DNA from: Cyclina sinensis
Lineage: Eukaryota > Mollusca > Bivalvia > Venerida > Veneridae
Direction: 5' to 3'
DNA length: 64,000 bases
NCBI GenBank assembly: GCA_012932295.1
Contig: JAAONU010000014.1
Span: 4,343,063-4,407,062, forward strand
A model generated the notes under the pieces. That model saw nothing but the letters and a program-made list of their open reading frames with translations, was not told where the DNA came from and ran no database searches. Below, one piece after another: positions 62,269 through 64,000 of the stretch (position 1 is the first letter of the stretch; each line of letters begins with the position of its first letter). The position numbers and the translations under genes are program-made.

Positions 62269-63649
62269 ATGGCGGCACGTCCAAACCTGATGGATATGAA
62301 TGCTATACAGCTGATTGATAGGTACAGGTTCAATAGGAGAGGTTTACAGTACTTGGAGGGTTTACTGAGAGGAAGGGTTGAACAAAGAACCCTACGACAC
62401 AACAGCCTGTTTACAATGGAGAAGATTCTCAAAGCACTGAGATATTACGCTACCGGTGGCGTGCAAATAAATGATGGTGACATCCACCAAGTTTCACAGT
62501 CAGCTGTGTCCAAAGTAATAACAGAGGTTACAGAGGCCCTCGCTGCACCTGACATCATCAGGCAATTTGTCATTCCCTAGAAACGTACCAGAGTTTCATA
62601 GGCAAGTACACGAATTTGCGGGGATTGTAGGATTCCCTAAGGTTATTGGCGTCATAGACAGCACACATGTAAAAATTTTGGCACCTTCAGAAGATAAGGA
62701 CATGTATGTAAACCGAAAAGGATATCATAGTATAAACGTCCAGTTGATATTGGATGCCTTTGATAACATCATAGACGTAGTTGCCCGTTGGCCTGGGTCA
62801 ACACACGATTCCAGGATACTGAACAATAGTCGTGTCAGACAGCTGTTCGAGACAGGGGTTATCCCTGCTGGATACCATCTTCTAGGAGACAGCGGATACC
62901 CCTGCAGAAGATGGCTGCTGACACCATACCTTGATCCACAGCCAGGATCCCAGTCATCATACAATAGGTAAAATTTTAAGAAATTAATTCACAAAAAATC
63001 ATGTTTGTCTACAATAACCAAAAAAAAAAAAGAAAGAAATGTAAAGATTTAACATTAGGTGTTGTCGGCTTTGCTGATTTAAGAGGCCATGCATATTTAA
63101 TTGTATAATGTTATAATTTGAGTAATTATCATTGACACGATTAACTATGAAGGCATACACAAACAACAAATCAAAATTTCCACTGAAGGTGTTTATCAGT
63201 GTTTTAATATATATGATATTCAACTTTGCAAAAATCATGAAACAAATATAACATTCATTTGTTGGTTGGGGTATAACATTTTAATGTAATAACATATGCA
63301 AGTGACAACATGTATTTCATTGAGAACAATTCTATGGAAAAAAGGAATTTGTTGTTGATTTCAATATTTTTTTGCATTAGTGTAAAAATTGCAAGGTGAT
63401 TTGCATTGAACAAATAATAAATTATTAATGGGAATATGAATGAAAAAATACCTTTACTTTGAGTAAATCTTTGTCTGATATTATTCATTTTATCACTCTA
63501 CTTTAAAACATTGGTTTTTGTTTCAGATATCTCAAGATAACACGATCAAAAGTTGAAAGAGGCATTGGGCAACTTAAAAGAAGATTTGGGATTTTGCATT
63601 CAGAAATTCGTATGAAAGCAGTAAAAGCCTGCAAGTATGTAATCACTAA
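62269..63649 (+). pseudogene. HARBI1-like Harbinger transposase, frameshifted and partial
   Basis: The family makes a nuclear DDE transposase. The start ATG at 62269 lies three bases after a 'ttttttgcttag' acceptor. The first 103 codons (M-A-A-R-P-N-L-M-D-M) include Q-L-I-D-R-Y-R-F, R-T-L-R-H-N and a helix-turn-helix-like V-S-Q-S-A-V-S-K-V-I. The frame is lost at about 62570 (Q-F-V-I-P then stop) and resumes in another frame as F-P-R-N-V-P-E-F. It then gives V-I-G-V-I-D-S-T-H-V (Asp 1), R-W-P-G-S-T-H-D-S-R (Asp 2) and G-D-S-G-Y-P-C-R-R-W. A gtaaaa donor follows 62967 and an acceptor precedes 63527. The next exon begins Y-L-K-I-T-R-S-K-V-E-R-G-I-G-Q-L-K-R-R-F-G (Glu) and ends near 63629 at gtatgt. 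A further acceptor at 63900 may start another exon, but what follows does not resemble the family's C-terminus. One indel apart, the catalytic core looks intact, so this is a young copy or has an assembly error. It is distinct from the copy at 24074. Confidence 0.9.
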
Positions 63650-64000
63650 ATAGTTTCTTACAACATTATTCTCTCATTCAACAAAGTACATATATATATA
63701 GGATATATGCTTAGTTTCAAAAGTACTAAACAGCCCAACTTTGTTTAACTTAACACATTGAATTTTAACATGCATAATCAAAGTGTAATAATCTATAGTT
63801 ATACTCAGAATAAAATAGTAGAATATACATTGCTTAAGGTATTGTATGTATAGTAAATAATTTATAGCAGATTTTTGCAATTACACTTTCTTTACTTCAG
63901 CACATTACAAATAAAGGACTACTGTTTAAATTGTTGTTCTAATGTGAAAGTAAGAATATGTTACTAAATTCAGCCTGTATTATAACATTTCAAAATATAC

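Larger units (their letters stand above)
60002..64000 (+). mobile_element. PIF/Harbinger element, left part (continues past window)
   Basis: Starts near ggggccatatttcattagca, which resembles Harbinger ends in animals. Six cttaag palindromes follow at 60023, 60041, 60100, 60128, 60197 and 60208, with repeated 'atttcat.a..c' motifs, a typical subterminal zone. A candidate noncoding exon ends at 60290 before gtaagtaatt, and the transposase exon begins after an acceptor at 62266. The right end and target duplication are outside the window, so the left limit is an estimate. Confidence 0.6.

Overview
This 64 kb window is AT-rich eukaryotic DNA with no convincing host protein-coding gene and no intact tRNA or rRNA gene. 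It most likely comes from a bivalve mollusc. The basis is the set of interspersed repeats whose tandem cores end in a GACGG-type microsatellite, which is the architecture described for bivalve 'pearl' elements (non-autonomous Helentron relatives). That assignment is knowledge-based inference, because nothing in the window is a species marker.

Layout. Two old duplication systems account for much of the sequence. In the first, segment X (72-4168) recurs as X' (16238-22360). The first 2.5 kb is in the same orientation in both copies, but 2546-4168 matches 20659-22360 in inverted orientation. A neighbouring segment Y (4330-6130) recurs as Y' (12478-14555). In the second, three diverged units lie in tandem: U1 (about 22150-37165), U2 (about 37165-47085) and U3 (about 47388-52300). 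They are colinear over several kilobases but carry different insertions. Because the duplicates serve as empty sites, several mobile elements can be delimited to the base or nearly so.

Mobile elements. A 1773 bp foldback element (16717-18489) has terminal inverted repeats of about 538 bp, CAC...GTG ends and a 5 bp target duplication. A dead PIF/Harbinger locus (about 24074-27812) has a HARBI1-like transposase on + and a Myb/SANT-like accessory protein on -. Its transposase is interrupted by a 1646 bp hAT element (24491-26136) carrying a two-exon, BED-finger-only reading frame. A pogo/Tigger-like MITE lies at 42455-43207 and a small foldback MITE at 45341-45560. Three pearl-like repeats lie at 28365-29940, 37222-38605 and 41490-41960. 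At the right edge a second, better preserved Harbinger element begins near 60002 and runs off the window. Its transposase exons lie at 62269-62967 and from 63527, with one frameshift.

Several tRNA-derived SINEs are scattered through the window, along with minisatellites of 13, 24, 25, 40 and about 50 bp and a strongly G-rich array at 37560-37940. The remaining gaps hold AT-rich sequence in which I see no gene. The window reads as an intergenic or intronic transposon graveyard, with layered insertions that can be ordered in time.
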